Part shown: in pieces, positions 27,939-35,755 of the stretch | Layout of the letters: each line of letters begins with the position of its first letter | How positions within the stretch are numbered: the stretch's first letter is position 1 | DNA from: Bacillus sp. FJAT-49711 | GTDB taxonomy: Bacteria > Bacillota > Bacilli > Bacillales > Bacillaceae_C | Direction: 5' to 3' | NCBI RefSeq assembly: GCF_018343715.1 | Contig: NZ_JAGYPL010000001.1 | Coordinates: 1,422,167 to 1,486,166, forward strand | Length of the DNA stretch: 64,000 bases | Program-made: the position numbers and the translations under genes | The notes under the pieces: model-generated | Told to the model about the DNA's origin: nothing | The model's input: only the letters and a program-made list of their open reading frames with translations | Database searches by the model: none

Positions 27939-28355
27939 ATGACGAGAATTCCAACTGGTGATCGGGATATTATTGAACAGGCAATATATCTTCCTATGTT
28001 GCTTACAGTGTTAAACCGAGATTTAATGGTAGTGAATGCAAGTTCCTTTAAATTAAAAAAACCTTATTTAGAGTGGATTGAAGAAACAATGAAGGCGATT
28101 CAAAAAGACTTGGTTGAAGTAAGGCGCTATTTGCATAAAAACAATATAAAAGTGGAGCGGCTTAAATCAGATGATGCCTTTACAATGTTTGTATTTATTT
28201 ATAAAGGATATGAAGAGGAGCATAATTACTTTAATCCGAGGTTAAAGAACAAGACCGAAGAATTGTTGCGATATTATTTATTTGGGAGGTTTAAAAATAT
28301 ACACATCGATAAGAAAAGCGCAAGGCGCCCGTTCAGCGACGTACAAACTTTTTAA
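27939..28355 (+). CDS. yhjD: YhjD-like conserved Bacillus protein with repeat-derived tail
   Basis: A 138-residue protein starting behind a perfect AGGAGG. The sequence RIPTGDRDIIEQAIYLPMLL with the PYLEWIEETMKAIQKDL segment recalls the small Bacillus protein YhjD, of unknown and possibly sporulation-linked function. Relatives as I remember them are near 120 residues. The last ~17 codons (from about NIHIDKKSARR) lie inside a dispersed palindromic repeat at 28313-28458, so the natural C-terminus seems to have been replaced. The identification is from memory and moderate. Confidence 0.65.
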   Translation: MTRIPTGDRDIIEQAIYLPMLLTVLNRDLMVVNASSFKLKKPYLEWIEETMKAIQKDLVEVRRYLHKNNIKVERLKSDDAFTMFVFIYKGYEEEHNYFNPRLKNKTEELLRYYLFGRFKNIHIDKKSARRPFSDVQTF

Positions 28356-28458
28356 ACATCCGACGAGATAAAGGAAACACGGCGAGGAAAGAGCCTGGCT
28401 TCCTTATCGCAGGAAGAAGCTGAAAGTTTGCTAGTCGCTGGGGCGCCTGGAGCTAGAC
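28313..28458. repeat. dispersed Bacillus palindromic repeat
   Basis: About 145 bases with imperfect inverted ends: AGCGCAAGGCGCCCGTTC...(28317-28340) pairs with 28434-28454. Nested inner pairs are visible (AAACTTT/AAAGTTT and GATAAAGGAA/TTCCTTATC), making a long cruciform. The GGCGCC...GGAGCTAGACA ends are characteristic of a repeat scattered through Bacillus genomes. It overlaps the end of the yhjD-like frame. Confidence 0.7.
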
Positions 28459-28477
28459 AATGAAAGACTTCTTTTAA

Positions 28478-28496
28478 ATAAGGATTTTATCCTTAT
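28478..28496 (-). terminator. weak hairpin downstream of ribokinase
   Basis: Eight-base arms (28478-28485, 28489-28496) around TTT, 33 bases beyond the ribokinase stop; followed on the minus strand by TTTAAAAGAAG. It is a weak candidate for the end of the nucleoside operon. Confidence 0.4.
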
Positions 28497-28529
28497 CTCC
28501 TTCGCAACAAATACGAAGATCTATGAGAT

Positions 28530-29417
28530 TTATTCCATAATTGAATGTGGGATAAGTGGCTGTGCCCCCATCTGAGTAACAACAAAAGCGGAAACCTTCG
28601 TAGCAAACTCAATTGAATTTCGAAGCGTATTCCCCTGACAAAGACCTACAGCGAATGCTCCATTAAATGCATCACCCGCTCCAGTTGTATCAACCGCCTC
28701 AACATTCAAGGCTTGTACCCAACCACTTTCTTCACGATTCATATAGAAAGATCCTTTGGATCCAAGTGTAACAACTACCGTTCCGACACCTTTGTCCAGT
28801 AATTGGCTGCATGCAGCACGTAAATTTTCCTCCGTCGTCGCTTCAATACCAGTCAACTGTGCAAGCTCTGTTTCATTTGGCGTTAAAACAGTAACATTCT
28901 TTAATAATGAATCTGGCAATTTTTGCGAGGGTGCTGGGTTAAGAATAACTATTTTTCCGTGTTGAGCTGCAATATTCACTGCTTTCTCAACTGTATCCAG
29001 TGGAACCTCCAGTTGAAGAAGGAGCGCCTTACTTGATGCAATGATATCAGCTTCTTGTTCAATTTGTTCACGTGTAACTAGAAAATTTGCTCCAGGAAAC
29101 AGAACGATCGCGTTATCTCCTGCATCTGTCACTTGGATAATCGCTTGCCCAGTCACACCTTCTTTTTGAATGGAGTCAATATAAACGCCTCTATCCTTTA
29201 AATTCTTTATCGCTTGATCGCCGAGATCATCTGCGCCAACTTTTCCGATAAAATGAACATTAGCTCCTAATTGGCTCGCTGCTACCGCCTGGTTGGCACC
29301 TTTCCCGCCAAAATGAACATTGTATGACGTACTATGAAGTGTTTCTCCCGCACGCACAACATACGGAACACGATATACGAGATCCATATTAACGCTACCT
29401 ACTAATGAAATATCCAT
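28530..29417 (-). CDS. rbsK: ribokinase
   Basis: A 295-residue PfkB-family kinase. The sugar-binding signature GGKGANQAVAASQLGA is near the N-terminus and DTTGAGDAFNGAF (catalytic Asp249) near the end; TVVVTLGSKGSF contributes to nucleotide binding. It converts ribose to ribose 5-phosphate with ATP. It is the last gene of the operon with nucleoside hydrolase and an ECF transporter, five bases behind the second ECF ATPase, so it most likely handles ribose released from nucleosides. Confidence 0.92.
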   Translation of the reverse strand: MDISLVGSVNMDLVYRVPYVVRAGETLHSTSYNVHFGGKGANQAVAASQLGANVHFIGKVGADDLGDQAIKNLKDRGVYIDSIQKEGVTGQAIIQVTDAGDNAIVLFPGANFLVTREQIEQEADIIASSKALLLQLEVPLDTVEKAVNIAAQHGKIVILNPAPSQKLPDSLLKNVTVLTPNETELAQLTGIEATTEENLRAACSQLLDKGVGTVVVTLGSKGSFYMNREESGWVQALNVEAVDTTGAGDAFNGAFAVGLCQGNTLRNSIEFATKVSAFVVTQMGAQPLIPHSIME

Positions 29418-29422
29418 GGCCG

Positions 29423-30244
29423 TTATCGTCCTCTCGTTAATTCTCTTTCTTTAATTAGGGATAATAATTGGCTTTTTGTCAAAATACCTTTCTCCAAGCC
29501 CAATAAGTTCGCCATCTTTGCAACTGCAGGTGGTTTCAACATACTTGCTTCCAATATCGCCGGATTGTAAAAGATATGCTCTGAATCATCATCTGCTATA
29601 ATTTTACGATTGGCCATTACAACAATTCGAGAAAAATATTCCGTGACAAATTCCATATCATGCGTAATCGTAATTACGGTCTTTCCTTTTTTCTCCAATT
29701 CATCGAGGAGTTTACCTAATAAATCTAATCCTACTCGATCTTGTCCAGCAGTCGGCTCGTCCAAAATGATCACATCGGAATCCATTGCCAAGACTGAAGC
29801 AATTGTAACAAATTTACGAACAGAATATGGCAGATTATAAGGATTTTCATCAGCAACATTACTAATCCCGCATAATTTCATGGCCCAATCTGTTAACTTC
29901 TCCACTCGCTCAGGATCAAAGCCCATATTTTTTGGTCCAAACTGAACTTCCGATTCTACATCATTATGAAAAATTTGATCATCCGGGTTTTGAAATACAT
30001 AACCAACCTTGCGTGATACTTGAGCAGTAGTATGGTCTTTTGTATTCCAGTCTCCTACGTGAACTGTTCCTTCTGTTGGCTTTAATAAGCCATTCATCAG
30101 CTTTACCGCTGTCGTTTTTCCTGCTCCATTTTGCCCAACAATGGCAAGACGTTGACCTGATGGAACGGTAAGCGTTAAGTCTTCCAATGCTTTTGTTCCA
30201 TCGGGATAGGCGAAGCTAACGTTTTTCAATTGAAGTTCAGTCAT
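29423..30244 (-). CDS. ecfA2: ECF transporter ATPase (A' subunit)
   Basis: A 273-residue ABC ATPase. The Walker A is GQNGAGKTT, the Q-loop is VFQNPDDQIF, the Walker B is DVIILDEPTAGQD and the switch is TITHDME. The usual LSGGQ signature is replaced by NLPYSVRKF, which is degenerate; one of the two ECF ATPases often has a weak signature. I choose the ATG at 30244 behind GGAGGAG; it overlaps the preceding ATPase gene by 8 bases, which points to coupled translation. Confidence 0.88.
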   Translation of the reverse strand: MTELQLKNVSFAYPDGTKALEDLTLTVPSGQRLAIVGQNGAGKTTAVKLMNGLLKPTEGTVHVGDWNTKDHTTAQVSRKVGYVFQNPDDQIFHNDVESEVQFGPKNMGFDPERVEKLTDWAMKLCGISNVADENPYNLPYSVRKFVTIASVLAMDSDVIILDEPTAGQDRVGLDLLGKLLDELEKKGKTVITITHDMEFVTEYFSRIVVMANRKIIADDDSEHIFYNPAILEASMLKPPAVAKMANLLGLEKGILTKSQLLSLIKERELTRGR

Positions 30245-31103
30245 GAGCACTCTCCTCCAAACTTGTCAAACCAATACTTTCAGGCAATTCTTCATCAAGA
30301 ATTGGAACATAATTTAGCTTAACACCGTTTTTCTGTAAATGAAGGGCCACCTCGGTTACGTGAGGATATTGAATGTTATATTCTCCAAATCGCGGATCTG
30401 CAAAGACCTCTCTAGTTGGCCCTTGTAAAACAAGCTCTCCTTCGTGAAGGACAATAAGATTGTCTGCATATTCAGCAATCAAATCCATTTTATGTTCTAC
30501 TAAAATAATCGTTTTTCCTCTTTCTTTCATAAGGCGGATAATATCAAATACATGTTCAGTCCCAATTGGGTCCAATTGAGATGTTGGCTCATCAATCACA
30601 AGAATATCAGGATTCATCACAATGATTGAGGCTAGAGCAACACGTTGACGTTGGCCACCTGAGAGCCCCATCGGATGTTTATCCTGCAAATGCTCGATTT
30701 TTACAAGCTGTAATATTTCTCTTACACGATCTCGAATTTCGTTTTCTTCCACACCTAAATTTTCGAGTCCATACGCTATCTCATCAAAAACCGTATCTTT
30801 TACCCCGGATACTTGGATGAATGGGTTTTGAAATACATAGCCAATTTTTCCTCCTAATTGGCCTAATTGGTAATCCACAATATTTTTTCCGTCAACAATA
30901 ACTTCTCCTTCAAGCTCCCCTTTGTAAAAATGTGGAATGAATCCACGTATGATATTACAAAGTGTTGTTTTACCGGAACCATTATTACCGATAACGGCTG
31001 TAAATTGCCCTTTTTCAATTGTAAAAGACGCATTTTTTATAATCTGATCATCGCTGACCGGATATCGATATGAGACATTTTTCATTTCAATGATAGATTT
31101 CAT
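30237..31103 (-). CDS. ecfA1: ECF transporter ATPase (A subunit)
   Basis: A 288-residue ABC ATPase with Walker A GNNGSGKTT, Q-loop VFQNPFIQVSG, a canonical signature LSGGQRQRVALA, Walker B DILVIDEPTSQLD and switch LVEHKMD. It begins at the ATG at 31103, which overlaps the EcfT stop as ATGA; an earlier in-frame ATG sits inside the ribosome site and is unlikely. It forms the energising heterodimer with the next ATPase. Confidence 0.9.
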   Translation of the reverse strand: MKSIIEMKNVSYRYPVSDDQIIKNASFTIEKGQFTAVIGNNGSGKTTLCNIIRGFIPHFYKGELEGEVIVDGKNIVDYQLGQLGGKIGYVFQNPFIQVSGVKDTVFDEIAYGLENLGVEENEIRDRVREILQLVKIEHLQDKHPMGLSGGQRQRVALASIIVMNPDILVIDEPTSQLDPIGTEHVFDIIRLMKERGKTIILVEHKMDLIAEYADNLIVLHEGELVLQGPTREVFADPRFGEYNIQYPHVTEVALHLQKNGVKLNYVPILDEELPESIGLTSLEESAHD

Positions 31104-31843
31104 GTGAGTATCCTCCATAATATCAATCCAGCCAAGATGATGATGTAGACGAATGGTAGTATTCGGTCGGCTGCACTTTTCGTTAGCTTATGCAAGCTTG
31201 TCTTCTTAGTTGGAGCGGAAAATGCTCTTGATTCTAAAGTAATCGCACGTTCTTCCGTACTTGATATAGATGATAATATTAAAGGAGTTAGAGTTGGGAT
31301 AAATGCTTTCGCCCTAATCAATAAGGACCCTTCCGTTTCCACACCACGCGTTTTTTGGGCATCCATAATTGTGTTTGCTTGACGTCGCATTTCCGGAATA
31401 ATTTGCAAAGTAGATAAAACAACATATGCCCCCATTGGAGGTAGACCTGCGTCTTCGAGTGATTTTACGAAGTCGCGCACTTCGGTCAAACGGAAAAATA
31501 ATATGAATGCTGAACCCATTGCAAGAATCCTAGAGCTAAGCGTTAAACCGTAATTTAAGCCCTCCTCTGTCCACTTAAAAATCCCCCATTGTCCAAGCAC
31601 ATGATCGCCTGGATAGAAAAAGAGCTGCATAAGGAAAATAATGACCAGTAAAAATAGCAAAGCTTTCATGACTGTACCCAAAAATTCTTTTGCAACACCT
31701 GCTGCAACAGCGATAAGAAGCAAGATAACAAAGCCCAAGAAAGAAAATAAATGCCCCGGAATTATAAGAACAGCAGCTGATAGAAACAATGCAAAGAAGA
31801 ATTTAGTCATTGGATGCAGCTGCTGGATGAAATTTTTCTGCAC
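31100..31843 (-). CDS. ecfT: ECF transporter transmembrane subunit
   Basis: A 247-residue membrane protein with four to six hydrophobic segments and two coupling motifs typical of EcfT: DAQKTRGVE and TLESRAFSAP, in the place of the A-R-G helices that contact the ATPases. The start is GTG behind GGGAGGG. It overlaps the first ATPase gene by four bases. It connects the substrate-binding S subunit to the ATPase pair. Confidence 0.88.
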   Translation of the reverse strand: MQKNFIQQLHPMTKFFFALFLSAAVLIIPGHLFSFLGFVILLLIAVAAGVAKEFLGTVMKALLFLLVIIFLMQLFFYPGDHVLGQWGIFKWTEEGLNYGLTLSSRILAMGSAFILFFRLTEVRDFVKSLEDAGLPPMGAYVVLSTLQIIPEMRRQANTIMDAQKTRGVETEGSLLIRAKAFIPTLTPLILSSISSTEERAITLESRAFSAPTKKTSLHKLTKSAADRILPFVYIIILAGLILWRILT

Positions 31844-31913
31844 TGTGAACCCTCCCTAGAAAAAGTAGCTCTTTCCGCTCCGAAGAGAAGAACGGAAAGA
31901 ATGGATGGAACAA

Positions 31914-32516
31914 TTATTTTCCGCCGCGTTTCATATAAAGTAATCCATAATTCATTTTTGATAGGTAGCGGTCGGACATTTTTCTTACTATAAAATAAAC
32001 AATGAGAGCTGATACTATTTTATCTGCAATTTCAAAGACAAAGGATGAAGCAAATACTGCCCCCCAAATTTCTTGTCCTGAAGCAAGAAGTGTTGCTGTA
32101 AGAATGGCTGATGTACTTCCAGTAGCTCCACCAAATACAAGAACCGTAATAGGAGCAGAAACAATAACAGCGATAAAGGTTATGATGATACCTGAAATAA
32201 TTGTTTTTATAATGTTTTTAAACATTCCTGCTTTCGATAAAAATCCTACCCCTAATCCAATTGCAACGGATGTGATGGCATAAGGAAAATAAACAGGATT
32301 AAAAATACCATTGATCAGGTTAGTAATTAATCCAGCAAGCAACGCAACCCATGGACCAGCAACAACCCCGATTAGAATCGTTCCAATCGTATCCAGAAAA
32401 ATAGGAAGCCTTAAAACGTTTGCAATTTGGAAACCGACAATGTTTATCGCAACGCCGATTGGAATAAGGAGCATAGACATCATATTGAAATCATCTTTAA
32501 AACTACGTTTCATCAT
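31914..32516 (-). CDS. ECF transporter S component, putative nucleoside-specific
   Basis: A 200-residue, highly hydrophobic protein with about six membrane helices and the S-component feel (GPWVALLAGLITNLINGIFN, FAYAITSVAIG-like stretch, C-terminal basic tail). It sits between the nucleoside hydrolase and EcfT in one operon, so the simplest substrate is a nucleoside, with ribose or a base as alternatives. Specificity is inferred from context only. I do not recognise it as one of the vitamin S components (RibU, ThiT, BioY, FolT). Confidence 0.75.
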   Translation of the reverse strand: MMKRSFKDDFNMMSMLLIPIGVAINIVGFQIANVLRLPIFLDTIGTILIGVVAGPWVALLAGLITNLINGIFNPVYFPYAITSVAIGLGVGFLSKAGMFKNIIKTIISGIIITFIAVIVSAPITVLVFGGATGSTSAILTATLLASGQEIWGAVFASSFVFEIADKIVSALIVYFIVRKMSDRYLSKMNYGLLYMKRGGK

Positions 32517-32536
32517 TGTTCGCCACCTTTTTATAT

Positions 32537-33499
32537 TTATAGGCCGATATGACGGCTCATTTTTTCAATCGCTTCCATAAATTGATTTACGAAAGCTTCA
32601 CGATCTACAGAGTGCAAAACTTTCACATTATGAGGTTTTCCTGATCGCTGCATGTAATCCACAACAGTAGCACCAGCAGTATGGCGTCCTTCCGTTTCAA
32701 TGGCTACAAAACAATCATCCCCATCAAAAAGCTCCGGAGTGACAACATAAGATACAGCACAAAGATCGTGTAAACGAATACCATTTTCAAAATCCGTTTC
32801 TTGGAAATCGTTGTTTTTGGCTGTTTGTATATAAAAGCGAAGCATCGAAGCAATTTTTTGTGATAAATCAGTATCCATGCTTTCAATTTTTTCTAACTCT
32901 TCCATATTGACATATGCTTTATGAGTAACATCTAGCCCACTCATTACAATCGGTATTCCTGAGCGAAAAACGATATCAGCTGCATGAGGATCTACATATA
33001 CATTAAATTCGGCAAAAGGAGTCATATTCCCGGCAACAGCAGCACCACCCATATATGAGATATAGCTAATTTTTTCTTTTACTTCTGGATGGGCCAACAG
33101 CAAGGCCCCTATATTTGTAAGTGGGCCAGTAGCTATTAGAACGACAGGTTCCTCACTTTCATAAAGGACATCCTTTAAGGCATTAATTGCGGTTCTATCA
33201 CTTTCAAATACGTCGGGCTCTGGGAGTGTTACATCTCCAAGTCCACTTTCTCCATGAACATATTCTGCAACTTCAAGCTCTCGGAAAAAGGGCTGGTCCA
33301 ATCCTCTTGCGATTTCAATGTGTTGTTTCATGTAGCTTGTAAAAGCCCTAGCGTTGTAGATCGTTTTGGCTTGAGTTTGATTACCTGGTTCAGTCGTTAT
33401 TAACCTAATGTCCAGTTCTTCACGGGAAAAAGCCAATAGCAAGGCCATAACATCGTCTATTCCTGGGTCGCAATCAATGATTACCGGTACTTTTTTCAT
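32537..33499 (-). CDS. inosine-uridine preferring nucleoside hydrolase family protein
   Basis: A 320-residue enzyme with the calcium-binding DCDPGIDDVMALLLA motif near the N-terminus, VLIATGPLTNIGALL in the middle and a later LHDLCAVSYV segment carrying the fourth metal ligand. It cleaves the N-glycosidic bond of ribonucleosides to base plus ribose. I choose the ATG at 33499 behind GAGGAG. It is the second gene of the operon; its product ribose is the substrate of the ribokinase at the end. The base preference is not evident. Confidence 0.9.
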   Translation of the reverse strand: MKKVPVIIDCDPGIDDVMALLLAFSREELDIRLITTEPGNQTQAKTIYNARAFTSYMKQHIEIARGLDQPFFRELEVAEYVHGESGLGDVTLPEPDVFESDRTAINALKDVLYESEEPVVLIATGPLTNIGALLLAHPEVKEKISYISYMGGAAVAGNMTPFAEFNVYVDPHAADIVFRSGIPIVMSGLDVTHKAYVNMEELEKIESMDTDLSQKIASMLRFYIQTAKNNDFQETDFENGIRLHDLCAVSYVVTPELFDGDDCFVAIETEGRHTAGATVVDYMQRSGKPHNVKVLHSVDREAFVNQFMEAIEKMSRHIGL

Positions 33500-33536
33500 C
33501 GAATTCACTCCTCTAGTAAATTACATCCAAGTTGTA

Positions 33537-34541
33537 TTATTGAATGGGTGCAGTACTATCACGTACTACCAGATTCGGACTAAAGATAACTGACTTCGTT
33601 TCCATATTTTCTATTTTTCGGAATAATACCCTCACTGCCTCCCTCCCCATTTCATACGTATTCTGCTGAATTGTTGTTAGTTTCGGAATTAACGCTGATA
33701 TTAATGGTATATCGTCAAAGCCTACAATAGATAAATCAATCGGAATACGAATCCCAAGCTCATGTGCCATTTGGTAAACACCGCAAGCCATCATATCATT
33801 ACTGGCAAATATAGCCGTTACTTCTCTTTTATTCAAAATTTCTTTAGACTTATGATATGCCATTTCCATTTGGAAATTAGCTTCAATAATTTGCGATGGC
33901 AATAGATCAACCCCAGCTTCATTCAGGGCTCTTTTAAATCCTTGCAGACGTTCATTTGCAAGAGTAATAGACTTTGGACCAGTAATGCATGCAATACTGC
34001 GATGCCCCAGCTCTATTAAATGTTTACCAGCTAAATATCCACCTTTATCGTTATCCAAAAACACCCCCACATGCTTTTTCTCCTCTTTTCCTCTATCTAT
34101 AAGAACAAAAGGAATTTTTGCACGGGCTAATTGCTCTTCATCTGATTCATCTAAATGATCTTTTGCGGAAAATATTATTCCATCAACCTGCTGTTCTTCT
34201 AAAAGACGCAAATAACGCTTCTCCTTATCCGTCTGATCATCGGAATTACATATAATTAAGCTATATTCCCCTTCATTCGCCTCATCTTCTACGCCTCGGC
34301 ATAATTCAGGAAAATATGGATTTGATATATTTGGTACTATTAATCCAAATGTTTTAGATCTTTTGGTTACAAGACCACGGGCAAATTGATTTGGCTGGAA
34401 ATCCACCTCCTTCATTACTTTCAATACCTTCTCACGTGTCTGTGTGGACATTCCCTCCTCTTTTTGATTTAGCACCCGCGAAACAGTAGTAATCGAAACG
34501 CCTGCTTTTTTCGCAATGTCTTTAATAGTCCATCTTTTCAT
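33537..34541 (-). CDS. LacI family transcriptional repressor of the nucleoside operon
   Basis: A 334-residue regulator. The N-terminal helix-turn-helix is TIKDIAKKAGVSITTVSRVLN, followed by the hinge and a ribose-type effector domain (GLIVPNISNPYFPELCRGVE, later STIVGFDDIPLISAL-like). It resembles RbsR. It is the first gene of the operon it likely controls, with two palindromic operators and a cre site in its own promoter (34570-34634). The effector is probably ribose or a nucleoside. Confidence 0.9.
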   Translation of the reverse strand: MKRWTIKDIAKKAGVSITTVSRVLNQKEEGMSTQTREKVLKVMKEVDFQPNQFARGLVTKRSKTFGLIVPNISNPYFPELCRGVEDEANEGEYSLIICNSDDQTDKEKRYLRLLEEQQVDGIIFSAKDHLDESDEEQLARAKIPFVLIDRGKEEKKHVGVFLDNDKGGYLAGKHLIELGHRSIACITGPKSITLANERLQGFKRALNEAGVDLLPSQIIEANFQMEMAYHKSKEILNKREVTAIFASNDMMACGVYQMAHELGIRIPIDLSIVGFDDIPLISALIPKLTTIQQNTYEMGREAVRVLFRKIENMETKSVIFSPNLVVRDSTAPIQ

Positions 34542-34569
34542 TTATTCTCCACCTACAATTGAATCACTA

Positions 34570-34598
34570 GAGAAAACGTTTTACGAAAACGTTTTCTC
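34570..34598. promoter_or_regulatory. tandem LacI-type operators
   Basis: Two CG-centred palindromes, GAAAACGTTTTA (34572-34583) and GAAAACGTTTTC (34585-34596), with centres 13 bases apart. The whole stretch is itself nearly palindromic. It lies just downstream of the -10 of the repressor gene, ideal for autorepression. Confidence 0.8.
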
Positions 34599-34605
34599 AA
34601 TGAAT

Positions 34606-34634
34606 AGAATATTGCAATCGCTTTCAAATGTCAA
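34606..34634 (-). promoter_or_regulatory. promoter of the nucleoside salvage operon
   Basis: On the minus strand, -35 TTGACA (34634-34629) and -10 TATTCT (34611-34606) with exactly 17 bases between. The start of transcription should fall near 34599, at the edge of the operators. Confidence 0.8.
34613..34627 (-). promoter_or_regulatory. catabolite-responsive element (cre)
   Basis: The minus strand reads TTGAAAGCGATTGCA, a full match to the CcpA-binding consensus WTGNAANCGNWNNCW. It fills the space between -35 and -10, so CcpA binding would block RNA polymerase. This implies glucose repression of nucleoside uptake. Confidence 0.75.
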
Positions 34635-34658
34635 TATATTTTTTTCTATATATAAAAA

Positions 34659-34692
34659 AAGCTTGTTAAGAAATAATGCTCTTAACAAGCTT
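34659..34692 (-). terminator. intrinsic terminator of comK
   Basis: Perfect 12-base arms (34659-34670, 34681-34692) with a 10-base loop, followed on the minus strand by TTTTTTT. It lies 10 bases beyond the comK stop. Confidence 0.92.
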
Positions 34693-34701
34693 AAACCTAA
34701 A

Positions 34702-35268
34702 TTACTTTTTTCTATTAATTCTATAAACTTTCTTCATTTCTGCTGTTTTCATCTTCAAGGGCTTTGGAGGACGTGGTGAATACATCTCCATTCTTTCAAT
34801 ATTTTGTTGAAAACTAATTCGAAGTTGAGCAGTCCTAGATAGCTGGTTAGAAAAGGAACTGAAAGAAACAGGAATTTCAAAACTTTGATTATTACGAAAA
34901 CTAACTATAGTATTGTTATTTTTTCCTTTGTGCTTAGAAGAAATATGATCATGTGATATCCATATACAGTCTGGTCTAGTCGGTGATGTAGTTGGAATAA
35001 AATAAATTGAGGTGTAGGGGTCAATGATGATAGGCGCTTTGTGGGTAACCATTATGAGTGATTTCGTTCCATCTCTTCTGCCGTCAAAAGAGCTTCCGAA
35101 ATACTTGCAACCTTTTTTTACAATATCCAGTGGCTTTTCAGGAACAATGAAATGATCATCTACTTCATAAATCTCTGAGTGTAATTCATTATCCTTTATG
35201 TACGGCTTGATCATCATCGTGTAAGGATTAATTTCATACTCTTCCATCAATAATTCCTGTTTTAACAT
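34702..35268 (-). CDS. comK: competence transcription factor ComK
   Basis: A 188-residue protein whose segments FGSSFDGRRDGTKSL, VTHKAPIIIDP, FIPTTSPTRPDCIWISH and FSSFSNQLSRTAQLR align closely with B. subtilis ComK (192 residues). It is the master activator of DNA-uptake genes and binds AT-boxes. I place the start at the ATG at 35268 behind GGGAGGGAAG; the longer reading frame would begin upstream of the likely transcription start. It is convergent with the nucleoside operon promoter and divergent from the IDEAL-domain gene, as in B. subtilis. The C-terminal tail is basic (MKTAEMKKVYRINRKK) and somewhat different from the B. subtilis one. Confidence 0.92.
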   Translation of the reverse strand: MLKQELLMEEYEINPYTMMIKPYIKDNELHSEIYEVDDHFIVPEKPLDIVKKGCKYFGSSFDGRRDGTKSLIMVTHKAPIIIDPYTSIYFIPTTSPTRPDCIWISHDHISSKHKGKNNNTIVSFRNNQSFEIPVSFSSFSNQLSRTAQLRISFQQNIERMEMYSPRPPKPLKMKTAEMKKVYRINRKK

Positions 35269-35302
35269 TTTTTTACTTCCCTCCCTAAAATATGACAAAT
35301 TA

Positions 35303-35331
35303 ACCATATCACATTCTAGTTCAAATGTCAC
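35303..35331 (-). promoter_or_regulatory. comK promoter candidate
   Basis: On the minus strand, GTGACA (35331-35326) and TATGGT (35308-35303) are 17 bases apart, 35 bases before the chosen ATG. Upstream lie many A and T tracts that could hold ComK boxes, but no clean AAAA-N5-TTTT pair was found by eye. Confidence 0.5.
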
Positions 35332-35473
35332 TACTTTTTAAAAAAATCAGAAAACAATATAAAATAATCTATAAATTACTAACATTAGTTATTGATCAGA
35401 AAATTTACACTGTTCAGTTGATTTTTGTGCCCATTACGGGTATAATTAAAAAAAGTTTCAGAGGTGATCATCG

Positions 35474-35701
35474 ATGGAAAAGAGGAAATCTTATCAGGAA
35501 CTGCTTAAAGAGTATACGATGACCCAGAATAAAAATGAAACAGATGCGATGGAATGGTATGCAGAGTTTTTCCTAAACGGTTTACTTTTGCAAAGGCATG
35601 AGAAACGCCTTCGCGAAGATATTGACCGTGCGCTTGATCTACATGATAAAGAAACTTTTATAAAGCTCTCAAAAGAACTAGTTGATCTTTTGGGTCAATG
35701 A
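35474..35701 (+). CDS. yhzC: IDEAL domain protein, YhzC-like
   Basis: A 75-residue protein behind CAGAGGTGATC. The C-terminal part RLREDIDRALDLHDKETFIKLSKEL is the IDEAL domain, a short helical module named for its conserved residues and found in Bacillus proteins. Position next to comK, length and domain match B. subtilis YhzC. Function unknown; no membrane segment or signal. A strong terminator follows. Confidence 0.85.
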   Translation: MEKRKSYQELLKEYTMTQNKNETDAMEWYAEFFLNGLLLQRHEKRLREDIDRALDLHDKETFIKLSKELVDLLGQ

Positions 35702-35708
35702 AAATGGT

Positions 35709-35740
35709 AATCCCCCTTTCGTAAAAGGGGGATTTTTTTC
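35709..35740 (+). terminator. intrinsic terminator after yhzC
   Basis: Perfect 11-base arms (35709-35719 and 35724-35734) with a 4-base loop, followed by a run of T on the plus strand. Confidence 0.93.
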
Positions 35741-35755
35741 GTCTACTGTTCTTCA

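Noticed and set aside
28313..28458. CRISPR-like or tRNA-like structure
   Set aside because: There are no regularly spaced repeats, and the palindromic structure with GGCGCC ends fits a known type of dispersed repeat. No CRISPR array or tRNA gene was seen in the window.
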